From a virus, in the IMG/VR virus record IMGVR_UViG_3300013117_000343, positions 1 to 50,508 of that record: a stretch of DNA of 50,508 bases; one strand, written 5' to 3'. Position 1 is the stretch's first letter. Each line of letters starts with the position of its first letter. A program made the translations under genes and the position numbers. Shown here in pieces: positions 48,867 through 50,508 of the stretch. Below the pieces are notes generated by a model that ran no database searches, had not been told where the DNA came from, and saw nothing but the letters and a program-made list of their open reading frames with translations.

Positions 48867-50185
48867 GAGTCTTCTTATTTATAAGTAAAGCTGGAGACTC
48901 TCTTCCTATTGCCCAAAGGGTAATGGAAGAGGGACATAGGGTCATCTTCCACATAAATGAAAAGGATAAGAGGAGAGTAGGAGAGGGTCTCATTGAGAAG
49001 TCCCCAGTTAAGGAAGTTTTAATCTCTAAAGAGGGAGAACTTAATAAAGGTATACTTAAGTATATCTTATACCCTAAACCCGGCTGCATAGTCTTCGACA
49101 TGGTAGGTAAAGGGTATGGTAAGGCGGCTGACCTTCTTAGAAAGAAAGGCTTCCCAGTAATTGGTGGAAGTTATTGGGGAGACCAGGTAGAGCTTGATAG
49201 GCCTTATGGAAACAAAATTATGAAAATGGCTGGCATAAACACTCCCAAAACCTACACTTTTAATGATTATCCAACTGCTATTAAGTTTGTGGAGAGCACC
49301 AACTTACCCTACGTTTACAAACCTTCTGGTAATCAGCCCACTACCACAACCTATATAGCTCAAAAAGCTGACGACTTAGTTGGTATTCTTGAGTATTACT
49401 CTGATATAAAAGAGGAATTTGAACTCCAAGAGAAAGTGGAAGGTATAGAGATAAGCACCGAACTCTGGTTTAACGGAAGTTCTGTCCTGAGTGTTAATCA
49501 CACCATGGAAGAAAAAACGTTAATGGAAGGGGGGATAGGTCCTAAGACTGGTTGCATGGGGGATGTAGTATGGATTGGCACTCAGGATTCTAAACTTTAC
49601 AGGGAGGGTATTGGTAAGATGGTCTCTATTCTAAATAAGGTTAAGTATAGGGGCCCTATAGATTTAAACACAATAGTAACTAAAAGTAAACTCTATGGGT
49701 TGGAGTTTACTGCACGCTTTGGGTATAATGCACTCTTTAGTCTACTGGAGCTTTACTCTGGTAGGTTGGGAGACCTTTTGTATGGTGTGGCTTCAGGTTC
49801 CACTAAGAGTTTAAACTTTAAAAAGGGTTGGTCAATTAGTGTGACCTTCAACTTGGAACCATACCCAATGGATGTAGAACCCGATTATTCTAAAGATATA
49901 CTTGTGCAGGGGATTAGTAGACAGAATTTAAAGCACATTTGGTTTTATGATGTTTATAAAAAGGGAGATAGTTTTGCTTGCTCAGGTAATGGAGGGAATT
50001 TAGGTTGTGTAACAGCGAGAAGTCTCTCAGGTTCTACTGGAGATGAGAATACAGTTAGGGAGGCTAAGAGGAGGGCTTATAGAACCCTCTCTAATTTAAT
50101 TATCCCTGATGTGATGTATAGGAGAGATATAGGGCTTAGAGTTCCCTCTGAGTATGGGCAGTTAAAGGAGTGGGGTTGGCTATGA
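48863..50185 (+). CDS. PurD-like ATP-grasp ligase
   Basis: A 440-residue enzyme from ATG 48863 (TTGGAGA upstream). KPSGNQPTTTTYIAQ is the ATP-binding lysine strand; LQEKVEGIEISTELWF and GLEFTARFGYNALF carry the acidic metal/ATP residues; GIGPKTGCMGDVVW matches the GPNTGGMG signature of phosphoribosylamine-glycine ligase. The N-terminal MRVFLFISKAGDSLPIAQRV is the usual Rossmann-like domain. It ligates a carboxylate to an amine using ATP. Whether it makes purines or a special amide is open, since no other purine genes are present. Confidence 0.82.
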   Translation: MRVFLFISKAGDSLPIAQRVMEEGHRVIFHINEKDKRRVGEGLIEKSPVKEVLISKEGELNKGILKYILYPKPGCIVFDMVGKGYGKAADLLRKKGFPVIGGSYWGDQVELDRPYGNKIMKMAGINTPKTYTFNDYPTAIKFVESTNLPYVYKPSGNQPTTTTYIAQKADDLVGILEYYSDIKEEFELQEKVEGIEISTELWFNGSSVLSVNHTMEEKTLMEGGIGPKTGCMGDVVWIGTQDSKLYREGIGKMVSILNKVKYRGPIDLNTIVTKSKLYGLEFTARFGYNALFSLLELYSGRLGDLLYGVASGSTKSLNFKKGWSISVTFNLEPYPMDVEPDYSKDILVQGISRQNLKHIWFYDVYKKGDSFACSGNGGNLGCVTARSLSGSTGDENTVREAKRRAYRTLSNLIIPDVMYRRDIGLRVPSEYGQLKEWGWL

Positions 50186-50340
50186 GTATAAGAGAGCATA
50201 ATGAGAAGATATTACATATTGTAAAGGAAATAACGGCAATTGAGAAGGAGCTTAACGAGGCAATAGACAGGTTGCTGGAAGCACTCGACCTAACAAGGAG
50301 GGGGGTATGTGGTGAGAAAGATAGTAGGGTTGATAACTAG
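50182..50340 (+). CDS. Small coiled-coil protein, 52 aa
   Basis: ATGA overlap with the ATP-grasp stop. HIVKEITAIEKELNEAIDRL forms a clear heptad helix; the end is charged. Followed by a membrane gene in another frame whose ribosome binding site lies inside this one. Confidence 0.6.
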   Translation: MSIREHNEKILHIVKEITAIEKELNEAIDRLLEALDLTRRGVCGEKDSRVDN

Positions 50341-50508
50341 CATCATAGCATGGTTTTTGAAGAATGTGAACATGCTAGTTGGTGTAGTGGGAGCAATTGG
50401 TAAAGTTCTTGTAAGTGTTATTCACGTCTGGAAGCCTAGTCAGGATAACTGGGTGGATAAGGTTGAAGAGTGGACTGAGAAGATACAGAAGGGGCTCTTC
50501 AAGGCAAG
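50312..50508 (+). CDS. Small membrane protein, 5' part (continues at position 120)
   Basis: GTG 50312 follows AAGGAGGGGGG. Begins MRKIVGLITSIIAWFLKNVN, hydrophobic with a second apolar stretch (MLVGVVGAIGKVLVSVIHVW). The frame runs off the window and finishes at 150 after circularisation, 75 residues in total. Possible holin; last strongly supported gene of the rightward operon. Confidence 0.7.
   Translation, partial: MRKIVGLITSIIAWFLKNVNMLVGVVGAIGKVLVSVIHVWKPSQDNWVDKVEEWTEKIQKGLFKA
50390..50508. repeat. Terminal redundancy, right copy
   Basis: Identical to 1-119. Joining the two copies gives a 50,389-bp circle in which the preceding gene reads through without interruption. Confidence 0.95.

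Overview
This window is a complete, circularly permuted genome of a lytic-looking tailed bacteriophage (Caudoviricetes, podovirus-like gene content). The first 119 bases are repeated exactly as the last 119, so the unique length is 50,389 bp and one small gene runs across the junction. Two divergent gene blocks, almost without gaps and joined by ATGA/TAATG stop-start overlaps, leave a ~1.9 kb control region at 22.55-24.48 kb. Consensus -35/-10 promoters (TTGACA, 17 nt, TATACT) and strong AGGAGG-type ribosome binding sites point to a bacterial host. Arginine is coded mostly by AGA/AGG. Radical SAM, thiamine-diphosphate and ATP-grasp genes suggest, as inference only, a host from an anoxic habitat. 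I see no integrase, RNA polymerase, tRNA or CRISPR array.

Leftward block (22.5 kb down to 0.25 kb, minus strand). From its promoter it begins with about a dozen tiny or unknown genes, then an AAA+ ATPase. Next comes an unusual accessory metabolic cassette (8.7-17.3 kb): three radical SAM proteins, one split by an intein inside its iron-sulfur motif and one with a cobalamin-binding-like domain; a minimal pair of E1-alpha/E1-beta thiamine-diphosphate subunits; a DUF6165-like protein; and several zinc-ribbon and membrane micro-proteins. The block ends with recombination and replication genes: Cas4/RecB-like nuclease, RecA-like (Sak4-type) ATPase, DUF669-like ssDNA-binding protein, a ParB-domain/DNA methyltransferase fusion, an HNH endonuclease, a uracil-DNA-glycosylase/DNA polymerase I fusion and a DUF3987-like primase-helicase ATPase.

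Control region. It holds two near-identical promoters firing left and right, an origin-like array (two direct units of inverted GTGTAACT-type boxes around a 50-bp A+T tract, flanked by a larger inverted repeat), one small gene with its own promoter and foreign-looking codon use, and a structured leader with a terminator-like hairpin ahead of the late operon.

Rightward block (24.5 kb to the end, plus strand): small and large terminase, portal, scaffold, major capsid protein, a decoration-like protein, a GT-A-like glycosyltransferase, a transglycosylase-like protein, head-tail adaptor, several structural proteins, a receptor-binding fibre, a tail-nozzle-like protein, small membrane proteins (lysis candidates), internal virion proteins including one of 1369 residues, and a PurD-like ATP-grasp ligase.

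A 23-bp palindrome (arms GTAAGTTCAA and TTGAAATTAY, 3-nt spacer) recurs in gene junctions of both blocks, usually just before a ribosome binding site or start codon, with extra half-sites in the control region. Together with the origin, paired promoters and leader hairpin it looks like a genome-wide control system. This and the metabolic cassette are the two most promising undescribed features.
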